Assembly (NCBI GenBank): GCA_031771865.1
Contig: JASISA010000042.1
Coordinates: 1,233,501-1,297,500 of the forward strand
DNA length: 64,000 nt
Direction of reading: 5' to 3'
Source of the DNA: Nothophaeocryptopus gaeumannii
Taxonomy: Eukaryota > Ascomycota > Dothideomycetes > Mycosphaerellales > Mycosphaerellaceae
Below, one piece after another: positions 55,774 to 64,000 of this stretch. The position numbers and the translations under genes are program-made. Numbering within the stretch: position 1 is the first letter of the stretch; each line of letters begins with the position of its first letter. Under the pieces are notes generated by a model. That model was not told the DNA's origin. It saw only the letters and a list, made by a program, of their open reading frames with translations, and ran no database searches.

Positions 55774-56680
55774 TCAGGCTACAACATTTCCCATGAGGCT
55801 GGTGTCAGGCAGCGAAAATTCGTCATCAGGCTTCGTGCTCAACATCTCATCGATCCAAGGCATCTTCAGTAATGGTACGTGAATTACCAATTTCCCCCTC
55901 GGCTTTCCGTCTGTGCCAACACGTAAGTGACGCCACGCCCAGAAATCCGCGTCACCAGGCTGATTTTCATGAGAATGTCCAGTCTCGCCGACCAAATGTA
56001 AGACATCGCACCTCGGTTGGCCAATACGCTATGTGCCCAAATCCCAATCCACGCCTCTTTTGCGCCGCACAAGGCGAGTGAGGTTCCAGAAGGGAGAACC
56101 AGACCAGGGAGAATCATCCGAGTTGTTTAGCTCGAATTTATCAACGCAGGTATTGTCAAAAACGCCGTGTCGTAGACACACATCCAGGACATGCTCCATA
56201 ACCTGTATCGGAGCCAAGGGTCGGGAGAGTTATCGAGGCGAACGCTGAAATGTGCCTCGATGATCCATCCCCTGCAGAAGTCACTGAAAGATCTCAATTT
56301 TCCGAGTTTGAGGGAGCGGTCGTCGAGAAGTGTGCTCGCCTGGGCTTGTTTCTGAATGAATACCGCGTTGGCCTCCTGGTGGATCTGCTTGCTGACCAGC
56401 AACAGCTGTAGGTTTTCGCGCAAAGTCGCCCTGCCGTCTTGGATAATTTTTCGACGAAATCTGTCTGCCTCGTCGAGACAAGATCTTCCATCCTTTTCAC
56501 CCCATTCATGATAGCGATCGATATTACGCGTAATGTTTTCAAATATGACGCGGCAGCAATCCCAATAGGATTGTTGATTTGCGATGTGCGCGCTTCCTGC
56601 AAGTCGGCATCTGACTCCGAAGAAAGCAATTATGCCATCCCACGTAGCTCAGCGGGCAGCTTCGTTAGAATTGAGCTCCG
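55774..56680 (-). pseudogene. Decayed relative of the LPxELR gene
   Basis: Minus-strand coding fragments in sequence: SSILTKLPAELRG (about 56643-56680); then, after a frame change near 56640, a long stretch including QLLLVSKQIHQEANAVFIQK down to about 56220; then, after a one-base change in the CCC run at 56218-56220, a second stretch with VMEHVLDVCLRHGVFDN; a TAG at 56029-56031; and the same frame resuming to 55774. At least two frameshifts plus a stop make a functional product unlikely, though a 42-bp intron ending at the TAG is conceivable. It sits next to the intact relative at 54802-55752. Confidence 0.6.
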
Positions 56681-56998
56681 GAATTCCGCCTGCTGATGTG
56701 ACGGCGGAAAGCGGACTTCGATGTTGGATCCTTGGAAAAGAGCTGCATGGCTCTCATATTGCGCTGTGCACCCAGTCAGCTGCTCTATAGCCATTGTATC
56801 GGCTCACATATGAGCGGCGCTGATGCTGCGGAAGTTCTGGGAAGCGAATGCTACAGGCAGCTGAAGGTTTTATCATATTTGTGGGTGTGGCCCGTGCGCA
56901 GAGCTGGTAAGCAGCCTACACTCCAAGTTTTGACGCTTTTGCCGATGAGGCCTATCCAATCTTCATCAGTCATCTAATTGAGAACAAGAGACAGTACC
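56681..56998. other. Intergenic
   Basis: 318 bp between the decayed gene and the aminotransferase stop codon. No gene seen. Confidence 0.5.
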
Positions 56999-58306
56999 TT
57001 ATGGCAGTTGATTCGGCGTCGCGCCATTCACGCCGTTTGTCTCAGTCGCACCTGATCGCACGTATTCGTCAGGCTTGTACGATCGTACTTGCTCGACCCA
57101 GCCAAATTGATCTTTGACTTTCTGCTGTTGAATGCCTTTAAGCTCACCCAGGAGCTTGATGACTGTTGGACCAGGCTCGTCGCCGCCGCCTTGGTACTTG
57201 AAAATGTCGTCCTTTGAGCGCATGGTGATACTCTTGATGGGTACGAGAGCGGCGGCGGTACCTGCAGCAGCAACCTCGGTGAAGCTTGGCAGCTCCTCGT
57301 ACTTAATCTGAGCGCTGATTAGCAGGGCAGACAGTCACTTGTGCATGAATACGACATACTGATCTCTGTTCGACCTTCCATCCCCAGCTCTTGGCGATCT
57401 GGCAGATTGTGTCACTGGTCACAGACTTGATAACATTCTTGCTGTCTGGCACAACAACAGTGCAGCCTTGTTGTGGGTTGCCGTGGATGCCGATGAAACC
57501 AGATGTTGAGAACTCGTCAATCTCTGTCCGGGTGCGAGAGTCCAAGTGAAGCGTGATACCGAATCCTTCCTTCTTGGCTTTCCCACTGTGGCGCAAGACT
57601 GGGGCGTAATTGCCTCCGATCTTCGCACTACCAGTTCCTTCTGGTGCTGCACGATCAAAATCTTCGAGGATCAAGCAAGCAACAGGATGAACACCGTGGT
57701 AGACTCCAGTGGGCATGACGTAGACGACGAAAGTGTACTCCTCGGGCGGGTCAAGACCGAGCTGTGCACATGATCCGAAGAGCAACGGTCGGATATACAT
57801 GCTTGCACCGGTGTAGTGAGGAGGAACAAACTCCGCGTTCAAGCTCACAGCCAAATGGACTGACTTCTTAAAGAGCTCGACGGGCACGTCTGGCATGCTG
57901 ACGAAAGAAGCCGAGTGTTGCATTCGCTCGGCATTCTGCTGTGGACGGAAGATGCCAATGGTCTTGTCGTCGGGGCCGCGGGAAGCTTTCAATCCCTCAT
58001 AGCATTGCATGCCGTAGTTAAGACCAGGTGCCATGCCATGGATGCGGAGGAAAGGGTCCTCGACGAACTTGGGAGGGGTCCATTGGCCTGTCTTTACAGA
58101 GTAGGTAGATTCGATGTGGCCATTGACTGGACAAACACTGTCAGTACTCAAATGCCCTTAGGTGCTTCAGTGGATCGTACCTTCTCTGACTTTGAAGCCA
58201 ATATCGTTCCAGTCTGTACCAACACGAGTCAGTATATCGAACAAACGAGCTAGGAGTCATGCATACCAATAGTATTGACGGGCGGCGGCGGGAAGGAGGA
58301 AGCCAT
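56999..58306 (-). CDS. Branched-chain amino acid aminotransferase
   Basis: Four exons: 58267-58306, 58181-58213, 57360-58126 and 56999-57307, giving 382 residues. It is a fold-type IV PLP enzyme that transfers amino groups between Leu/Ile/Val and 2-oxoglutarate. The catalytic Lys is K193 in SAKIGGNYAPVLR. Other signatures: GLNYGMQCYEGLKA, EYTFVVYVMPTGVYH and FSTSGFIG, with EVAAAGTAAALVPI after the last junction. The first two exons are 40 and 33 nt; splicing yields FKVREVNGHIEST. No clear mitochondrial presequence is seen, so it may be cytosolic. Related enzymes also occur in secondary-metabolite clusters, but this one sits beside ERV2, which argues for primary metabolism. Confidence 0.92.
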
Positions 58307-58753
58307 GTTGTCCTCCAAATGTCTAAAGTAGTCGCTTCTTCAGTTCTTATATGCGGGCCACCTGAATGACCAGAGGATTCAGAGAACAGTAATACTTCGA
58401 TGTCAGGAACGTCGTTTGGAATTCTTGAAGTCTTGTGCCGACGTCGCTGTCGTCAAGGCCTGCAACGGCCGGACCCTTGCTGCAGGCTGCAGGAACCGCG
58501 CCGCTCCGGATCGACGGCCAGGGTTTCATGGTGGCCTGTGCGTCTCCGGGATATAGCTCCTTGGAATATGACATGACACAACATCTCGTGAATGAAACAC
58601 GTGGTGAATAAACTCCTGCCTGATGATCATCAGTCTGTCGAATACGCCCTACCACGCACTCTGCGTCTTGAACGCGACCATGACCGCCAGCGACACAACG
58701 TGAGATCCTAGGCCGACCCCTCCCATAACCTCCCAACACCACTATCACTCGCG
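58307..58753. promoter_or_regulatory. Divergent promoter, aminotransferase / ERV2
   Basis: 447 bp between the two start codons. No leucine-type control element was recognised. An open minus frame here has no recognised content. Confidence 0.45.
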
Positions 58754-59482
58754 ATGGCCTCGCGGAGATTCAAGATAATCTTGTTCGCCTTCTGCGCAAT
58801 ATTCGGCATTGGCATGTTCAGACTCCTGCAAACTATGCGCGAGGCTCAACACGATCCTGTCCTATACCGAGATGTTGGAGCTCTGCCTCTCCAGTCGAAA
58901 GAAAATGGTGCATTACAATTGGGTCAGACATCCTTAAGCGGACACGTAATCGCACCGAAGCTGGGCAACGAGACGGCAAAAGCCGAGCTAGGGAGGGCAA
59001 CGTGGAAGTACTTCCACACCGTCATGGCCCGCTTCCCGGAGAAGCCCACGGAAGAAGAGTCGAATGCGCTGCGGAGCTACGTACATCTCTTCCAGAGACT
59101 CTACCCATGTGGAGAGTGCGCGGAGCACTTTGGAGAGCTGTTGAAGAAGTTCCCGCCGCAAGTGTCGAGCAGGAACTCGGCAGCGGCGTGGGCGTGTCAT
59201 GTACACAACGAGGTGAATAAGAGCTTGAAGAAGGATATATTTGACTGCGCAAATATTGGGGACTTCTATGATTGTGGGTGCGCGGATGATGAGGAAGATG
59301 GGAAAGACGCAAAGAAGAAGGAGGATACAGAGCAGAAGGAGAATACTGAGAGGACGAAGACGACAGAGATCAGGACACCTAGACCCGCGAAGGCGGAGAT
59401 GCGCGACGAGATGAAGGAAAAGCTCGTCATGAATGGGAGGGACTTTAACAAAGATTTGCTAAGGAAAGCTGAGGATGACTGA
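58754..59482 (+). CDS. ERV2: ER FAD-linked sulfhydryl oxidase Erv2
   Basis: A 242-residue single-exon protein. Erv2 makes disulfide bonds in the ER lumen, passing electrons to oxygen through FAD. Residues 6-24 form a signal anchor (FKIILFAFCAIFGIGMF). The Erv/ALR domain (about 78-178) has WKYFHTVMARFPEKPT, active-site C119-G-E-C122, the FAD-binding C148-H-x-H-N-E-V-N and structural Cys at 165, 174 and 176 (CGC), the latter a candidate shuttle pair. After residue 180 the tail is a Lys/Glu-rich low-complexity region of about 60 residues, longer than I expect for the family. Confidence 0.92.
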   Translation: MASRRFKIILFAFCAIFGIGMFRLLQTMREAQHDPVLYRDVGALPLQSKENGALQLGQTSLSGHVIAPKLGNETAKAELGRATWKYFHTVMARFPEKPTEEESNALRSYVHLFQRLYPCGECAEHFGELLKKFPPQVSSRNSAAAWACHVHNEVNKSLKKDIFDCANIGDFYDCGCADDEEDGKDAKKKEDTEQKENTERTKTTEIRTPRPAKAEMRDEMKEKLVMNGRDFNKDLLRKAEDD

Positions 59483-59957
59483 AAAAACAAATATCACATC
59501 ATACACCTCTAGGAGACTGGGGGTCAACGGCTATGCCAGAAGGCAATCCATACTCTCGCTCAAGCCGAAGTCGGACGAGGCTCGCTCTGGTCTACCTCTT
59601 GTTCCGAGAGCTACGTGCAGGATCCGCAGAGCTCGAATTCTAGAAGCTGCAATACACAAATGCATTTGCTACCTAATTGTAATGCAGATGTGTGGATCAC
59701 AGATGCAATGCGGACAGGTGCATGGGTGGAGTCTCATATAATGGCTTCAATTTCGAAATGCATTCCTAGTAGAGCCTGTATTACTATAATATTTATCCAG
59801 TCCCTTGAGCATGTTTGATTCTTAGCCTTTCGATGTCGTTGTCGTCCGTCTTGCTCTCCCCTCAGGCACGTCGGCGTTACTTCGGCCGAGTCCAAATCTT
59901 CCATCTCGACGCGTGAACTTCACGTCCTGAAACTCACACTCTTCTTCCACCTCATCA
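59483..59957. other. Intergenic
   Basis: 475 bp between ERV2 and the duplicated-module gene, both plus strand. The promoter of the latter lies here. No gene seen. Confidence 0.5.
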
Positions 59958-62453
59958 ATGCCATTGTTGCCGGCGTCGGCGACAGCGTCTGCACAATGCG
60001 CACATGTTGCGCGTCGCTTGTCTCTACTGTTGAATGGGACCCGGCCCTTGCAGCCTACTTGTCCAGCGAAATGGCCGCTCACCAGGTCACTGATCTCTAT
60101 GAGAAGTGTGCCTTTGAAGGCATCAAAACCTCTATACCATCCGGAGATTGGATGGTATATTCCGGTCGGGGATGCACCAAAGGCTGAGAAGCCGCCAAGG
60201 ACTTACGATGCAAACGCATCCGACACAAACGCTACAGAATCTACTATCACGAGTTCAGATGACTCCAGGGCAGCAGAGGCAGCAAAGGCAGCGGAAGTGG
60301 CGAGGAAAAGAGTTCTTTCAATCATCGTGCAGGCTGTCCATGACGTCCTGTTGGAACATGTCGCGAATAATGACTCAGCGGTAGAGATTCTCGGGAATCG
60401 TCTGTCGGACTTCGAAACTTTAGCCGGTGACACGGCTTACAAGATTACGACGTATTCTCATGGCAAGCTGTTTAGTGTTGTGGAGGACCTGAAGCTTCTG
60501 CGGACATTGGACGAGGTCATTGCGAGCAGATTCTCCCAACATGACGTGTCCATGTATGATGTTGAAAAATATCTCAAAGTGGAGAAGAATAATATGACAC
60601 AGCGCATCAAAGCACGCCGAGATCGACGGAGGAAAGCCGGCAAGGTCGGAGCTGGGGGCATAATGCAATGGTTTCTTTCACACATGAAGGGGAAAAGTAC
60701 GCAGGATCAACTTGACTCTGTTACATCGCAAGAGGATCGAGTGATAAAGCTGCTGGCTTGGTTTCTTGTCGGAGAGGGGCCTGATATGAGAACTTGGGAA
60801 AGCTCCGCTTTGATGAACACGAGAAAAGACCCGTCGACTTCTCCTCAGATCGCCCTCCTGAGAGAGCGTTTCATCGAAGCGCTTGTTGAGGCCAAGCTGG
60901 AGTGGACCGATGATCCAGGCCCTGCGATCGCTTTGCTCAGAAGCATCGAAGACATCTCCATATTGGACGCGCCTGGCAGCCACGCCATTTTGCAAGCTAT
61001 ATGTGGGGAGCGGAGCAATCCGTGCCATCCAGACCTCTTTGAATGGTACCATAACAACGGACTCTGCAGAGAAGACAATACACCACACAATCGGGCTCTG
61101 CTCATGTTATATCATCCTACTAATTCCGATCCTTGGCCCTACGTGAAGTTCATTCGGGGATCAAGAGATGTTGCCCGCCGGGGGACTTCACGAGGAGTCG
61201 CCTCCGTTGGTCCCTTCGCCGAAAGGTGTCTCCTTCGCGCGATCTACCTTCTTCGTGTACTACGATCAGATGCTAAGACCATTAACACAATGACTGCTTT
61301 CTTTCGACAGCGCTATCCGGTTCGCTGGCAAGAAATAGTCAAGGCCAATCTACCATCCTTGAAAATCGACCCGAAGCTAGCGGGCTTGCATAAGGACTTT
61401 GGTCACATCAATGACTCCGACCTCGAGTACGAAGACACTAAAAGTCCACTGTTCAATCATGTCTCAAGAACCGAACCGACGATCCCGGAGGATGAAAAGT
61501 GGAAGTCAGGCTCATATGTTCCCTCAGGACCTCCCGAGCCTTTGGACAAGTTCAATCAACTTGTTGCCGAAAATCTTGTAGTGCAGAAAGCAACAATTGC
61601 AACTGCTAATTTGCACGTTCTTAATAAGAGACTGGAGATCGAACGGCTGCCACGGAGTAGATGGCGTTCAGAATCTGCAAAGGTCGGTGCAAGAGGCATC
61701 TTCCGGTGGTTTATTGCCGCAGTGAATGCAACATTGCCCCACGAAGATCTCGCTAGACATTTGTGTTGGCTTCTGGCCGCTGAGGGTAGGCACACAGATG
61801 TAGAGCATTGGCTTGAAAGCACGGAACCGACCAAAACTAAAGAAGCGAGCCTCAGCGAGCTCCAATGGCGATGCGCTATGTACGCCGGACTTGTGCAAGC
61901 TCGAGTCCTAACAGCCGAGGACGGTACAGCAAACTCTGCTATCCAGTTCTTTGGGCAGACATATTCGAGATGGTCGCTTGGCGACAATTCATTCAGATCT
62001 GCGATGATCGCGCTGAATAATACTCTTATCAAAACAACGATCAAGCCATGTAACCCGGACCTCTTCAACTGGTTCCGCAGCCTCCACACGAAGCATCTGC
62101 CCCAAAAACGCGACGGGTATGCAAAGCTCACCCTCTACCATCCAACCGAGCCCGATCCACGAGTCTTTGAGACAATTGCTACCGGGTATTCAATGAACGC
62201 CCAGTTCAAGAGGGGTATCCATCTCTTGCGCACAATCTATCTCCTTCGTCTGTTTGGTCTGGGCAAGCACAGAGAGGATCGCATATCGGAGCTCACTCGT
62301 TCGCAATTCCCACAGAGCTGGCAGGATCGCGCGAAGGCCTGGATCGCAAGCGACGAGGATCCGAAATTGGCGCATTTGATACCTGATGGCGATCCGATCA
62401 GCGGCAGCTTGCTTGAGGACTATCCTTCAGGCACGCGAAGCATCACTTACTGA
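59958..62453 (+). CDS. Large protein with an internal duplication, family unknown
   Basis: An 831-residue single-exon protein. After a 110-residue Arg/Ala-rich head, possibly a mitochondrial presequence, it holds two diverged copies of one module. Copy 1 is about 215-480 and copy 2 about 565-808. Matching points: GAGGIMQWF (231) and GARGIFRWF (577); LLAWFLVGEG (265) and CWLLAAEG (603); CHPDLFEWY (356) and CNPDLFNWF (698); LMLYHPTNSDP (382) and LTLYHPTEPDP (724); LLRAIYLLRVL (425) and LLRTIYLLRLF (756); DPKLAGL (471) and DPKLAHL (801). It is mostly helical with no catalytic motif I know. It converges on the membrane-protein gene, with only 10 bp between stop codons. Confidence 0.75.
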   Translation: MPLLPASATASAQCAHVARRLSLLLNGTRPLQPTCPAKWPLTRSLISMRSVPLKASKPLYHPEIGWYIPVGDAPKAEKPPRTYDANASDTNATESTITSSDDSRAAEAAKAAEVARKRVLSIIVQAVHDVLLEHVANNDSAVEILGNRLSDFETLAGDTAYKITTYSHGKLFSVVEDLKLLRTLDEVIASRFSQHDVSMYDVEKYLKVEKNNMTQRIKARRDRRRKAGKVGAGGIMQWFLSHMKGKSTQDQLDSVTSQEDRVIKLLAWFLVGEGPDMRTWESSALMNTRKDPSTSPQIALLRERFIEALVEAKLEWTDDPGPAIALLRSIEDISILDAPGSHAILQAICGERSNPCHPDLFEWYHNNGLCREDNTPHNRALLMLYHPTNSDPWPYVKFIRGSRDVARRGTSRGVASVGPFAERCLLRAIYLLRVLRSDAKTINTMTAFFRQRYPVRWQEIVKANLPSLKIDPKLAGLHKDFGHINDSDLEYEDTKSPLFNHVSRTEPTIPEDEKWKSGSYVPSGPPEPLDKFNQLVAENLVVQKATIATANLHVLNKRLEIERLPRSRWRSESAKVGARGIFRWFIAAVNATLPHEDLARHLCWLLAAEGRHTDVEHWLESTEPTKTKEASLSELQWRCAMYAGLVQARVLTAEDGTANSAIQFFGQTYSRWSLGDNSFRSAMIALNNTLIKTTIKPCNPDLFNWFRSLHTKHLPQKRDGYAKLTLYHPTEPDPRVFETIATGYSMNAQFKRGIHLLRTIYLLRLFGLGKHREDRISELTRSQFPQSWQDRAKAWIASDEDPKLAHLIPDGDPISGSLLEDYPSGTRSITY

Positions 62454-62463
62454 ATATGTCCTC

Positions 62464-62880
62464 TCAAGCGCAGATTCTGCGGACCAGGCATGCAGCCACA
62501 GCACCTAGGACAAGCTCAAGTAGAAGCTTGACGTCTTGATACCATAGCTGGTCTTTGAAGAGGTAGCTAGCCAAGAACAGGTGCTGAAACTGCCAGAGGG
62601 AGAACACAGCAAGTATGCCACCGAAGAAGGAGAAGTCCCATCTGATGCACCTCTCTTCATGTCCGATATTCAGGAAAACTACGCTGCTAGCCACAACCAG
62701 AAGGAGGAAGACTATCCAGTTGCAAAGTCGATCGAGTCGGAAAGTCGGTGGCTCTTTCGCAACCATTGCCTCGCGCTGCGCATAGAAATGCGCCCATATC
62801 CCCGATATTGCTGCTTCTCTTAGGCTATCGGGCTCTGGGGTCTGATCAACTTCGTCCTGGATGCGGATACCGACGTTCAT
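62464..62880 (-). CDS. Small three-pass membrane protein
   Basis: A 138-residue single-exon protein. The N-terminal 50 residues are soluble, then hydrophobic segments at about 53-71 (CNWIVFLLLVVASSVVFL), 84-108 and 117-134. The C-terminus is short and basic (RRICA). The charge pattern is that of a real membrane protein, but no family was recognised. Its stop codon lies 10 bp from the stop of the convergent 831-residue gene, so the two transcripts must overlap in their 3' regions. Confidence 0.6.
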   Translation of the reverse strand: MNVGIRIQDEVDQTPEPDSLREAAISGIWAHFYAQREAMVAKEPPTFRLDRLCNWIVFLLLVVASSVVFLNIGHEERCIRWDFSFFGGILAVFSLWQFQHLFLASYLFKDQLWYQDVKLLLELVLGAVAACLVRRICA

Positions 62881-63048
62881 ATCTGCTTCCGTTTTCGATG
62901 GGTTGGGTATGGGTATCGAATATGGCCAGGGGTCTTGTTGGTCCGGTAGGTATGGTAATAAGGCCTCCTACCATACTGACCAAGTTTAGCATGTGATCAT
63001 ACCATCTATACCGTTGGTTACCGACTTATTGTAGGTGAATATAGCCAT

Positions 63049-64000
63049 CTATTCGACCTCGTCGTCGCCCTGGTTGTTGTTCACGACATCAGCAATATCC
63101 TCATTTATCAGCAGGTCCTCAGCCGTCTTGAAGTCCTCAACTATCTTATCTTCCTCGTCAAACGCAGCCAGCAGTATGCCCTCTTTATCCTTGTGTTTAG
63201 GCTGCGGGGTCCCCACCAGTCTCGTAGACACATACACGCTTCTCGACGTCCTTGGCTCGTTGAATCATGTAAAAGAAGGAGTTCCAGCGCGTGGCGTTGT
63301 TGAGAACAAGCTGAAGTTGTAGAATTAGCATGTGAAGCTCGGAGGTGCCTTGCGGTATAGAAATCGTCATCGAAAGAGCGACACTTGATTTGGCTTAGTC
63401 GCCGCCAGCGCCGTGTTTAACGCGTGCGGGTTAGCCAACCAAACACTCTGGACACAGTGGACCGGAGTCCGCTGAGCGCGGGGTGCACGATCCTCAACTT
63501 TCGAGCTTCTGAACTTACTTACCTTAAGCACATTGTATTTCGACCATTTTCCACCCATCTTGATTGCAGCAAACGCCTCCAACCTCTGTGGCGACGACCG
63601 AATATAGCGGATGATATTATGGAGCTTTCGATCGTTTGCTGACTGCCGCTGGACTTCACGACTTTCTCGCCCTTGCTATTAATGCTGTGGTGTTGAGACA
63701 GGTGATGTAGAGCGCCTCGAGTTCCATTCAAGACGTTCAACTGCTGATGCCGGCCTTCTTTTTCGCAGAGATAGCAGTAGTATACCCGCACGTTATCCGA
63801 ACGCAGCAGCGCTTCGCCAAACTGCCAGGCTGGACTCCATGTCTTTCGATCCTCACCAACACCTTGTTGATGCTTCTTGGAGGCGCGCATACTCGGTCTT
63901 TCTAAGCTCGAAGGTATCCGGATGAGAAGAGGCGCAGTAATTGGGGTTCTGTTCGCATAAGACGATAGTAGCTTCAGAGCTACCAACACCTAGCCACGAC
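63049..64000 (-). mobile_element. Degenerate hAT-type transposon, runs off the window
   Basis: On the minus strand a BED-type zinc finger head (YYCYLCEKEGRHQQ, then HHLSQHH) lies at 63519-63989. About 500 bp further on, near 63250-63300, is the hAT transposase core motif ATRWNSFFYMIQRAKDVEKR, followed by an acidic segment ending at 63049. In intact hAT transposases these two parts are several hundred residues apart, so a central portion is deleted, and the pieces are not in one frame. I did not see the terminal inverted repeats or the 8-bp target duplication. Confidence 0.7.

Noticed and set aside
56641..56700. tRNA-like GTAGCTCAGCGGG
   Set aside because: Resembles an A box, but no B box or foldable cloverleaf follows; it is antisense to the LPAELR motif of the decayed gene.

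Overview
This 64-kb window is nuclear DNA of a filamentous ascomycete (Pezizomycotina), most likely a dothideomycete close to the Mycosphaerellales. The evidence is compact genes with few introns, introns of about 49-90 bp with GTAAGT-like donors and CTGAC/CTAAC-like branch points, typical fungal proteins, and no operons or Shine-Dalgarno sites. The class and order are inferred from gene style, not from a marker gene. I resolved about 24 apparently intact protein genes, three broken or decayed gene copies and one transposon relic. I saw no rRNA, no convincing tRNA and no CRISPR array.

Left part (0-43 kb) is mostly conserved housekeeping DNA: a Cys/His-rich acidic protein, 20S proteasome beta-3 (PUP3), mitochondrial ribosomal protein mL59, meiotic MSH4, a BAR-PH-ArfGAP protein, PEX10, a repeat-rich GPI-type surface protein, an unknown two-exon gene, a seven-exon LaeA-like methyltransferase, PXR1 (G-patch) divergent from STT4 (PI 4-kinase), an RRM+YTH RNA-binding protein, a small coiled-coil protein, an F-BAR/DEP/RhoGAP protein (RGD2-like), a multi-pass membrane protein, a glutathione transferase and RRP9 (U3 snoRNP WD40).

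Middle-right part (about 43-58 kb) looks accessory: an MFS transporter broken by an in-frame TGA, a minisatellite, a 72-residue secreted protein with ten cysteines that needs splicing to be seen, a 2-oxoglutarate/Fe(II) oxygenase, a frame-broken gene relic, a sugar transporter, a Ure2-like glutathione transferase, a CxxC protein with a GC-AG intron, and an LPxELR-type protein next to a decayed relative.

Right end (57-64 kb): branched-chain aminotransferase divergent from ERV2 sulfhydryl oxidase, an 831-residue protein of unknown family built from two diverged copies of one module, a three-pass membrane protein ending 10 bp from it, and a degenerate hAT transposase running off the edge.

Points most worth following: the ten-cysteine secreted protein; the duplicated-module protein; 165 sense codons in frame after the ArfGAP stop codon; a methyltransferase intron whose best protein model needs a GA donor; a RhoGAP domain with Thr where the arginine finger should be; and three genes in separate stages of decay. 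All splice models come from reading frames and splice consensus only.
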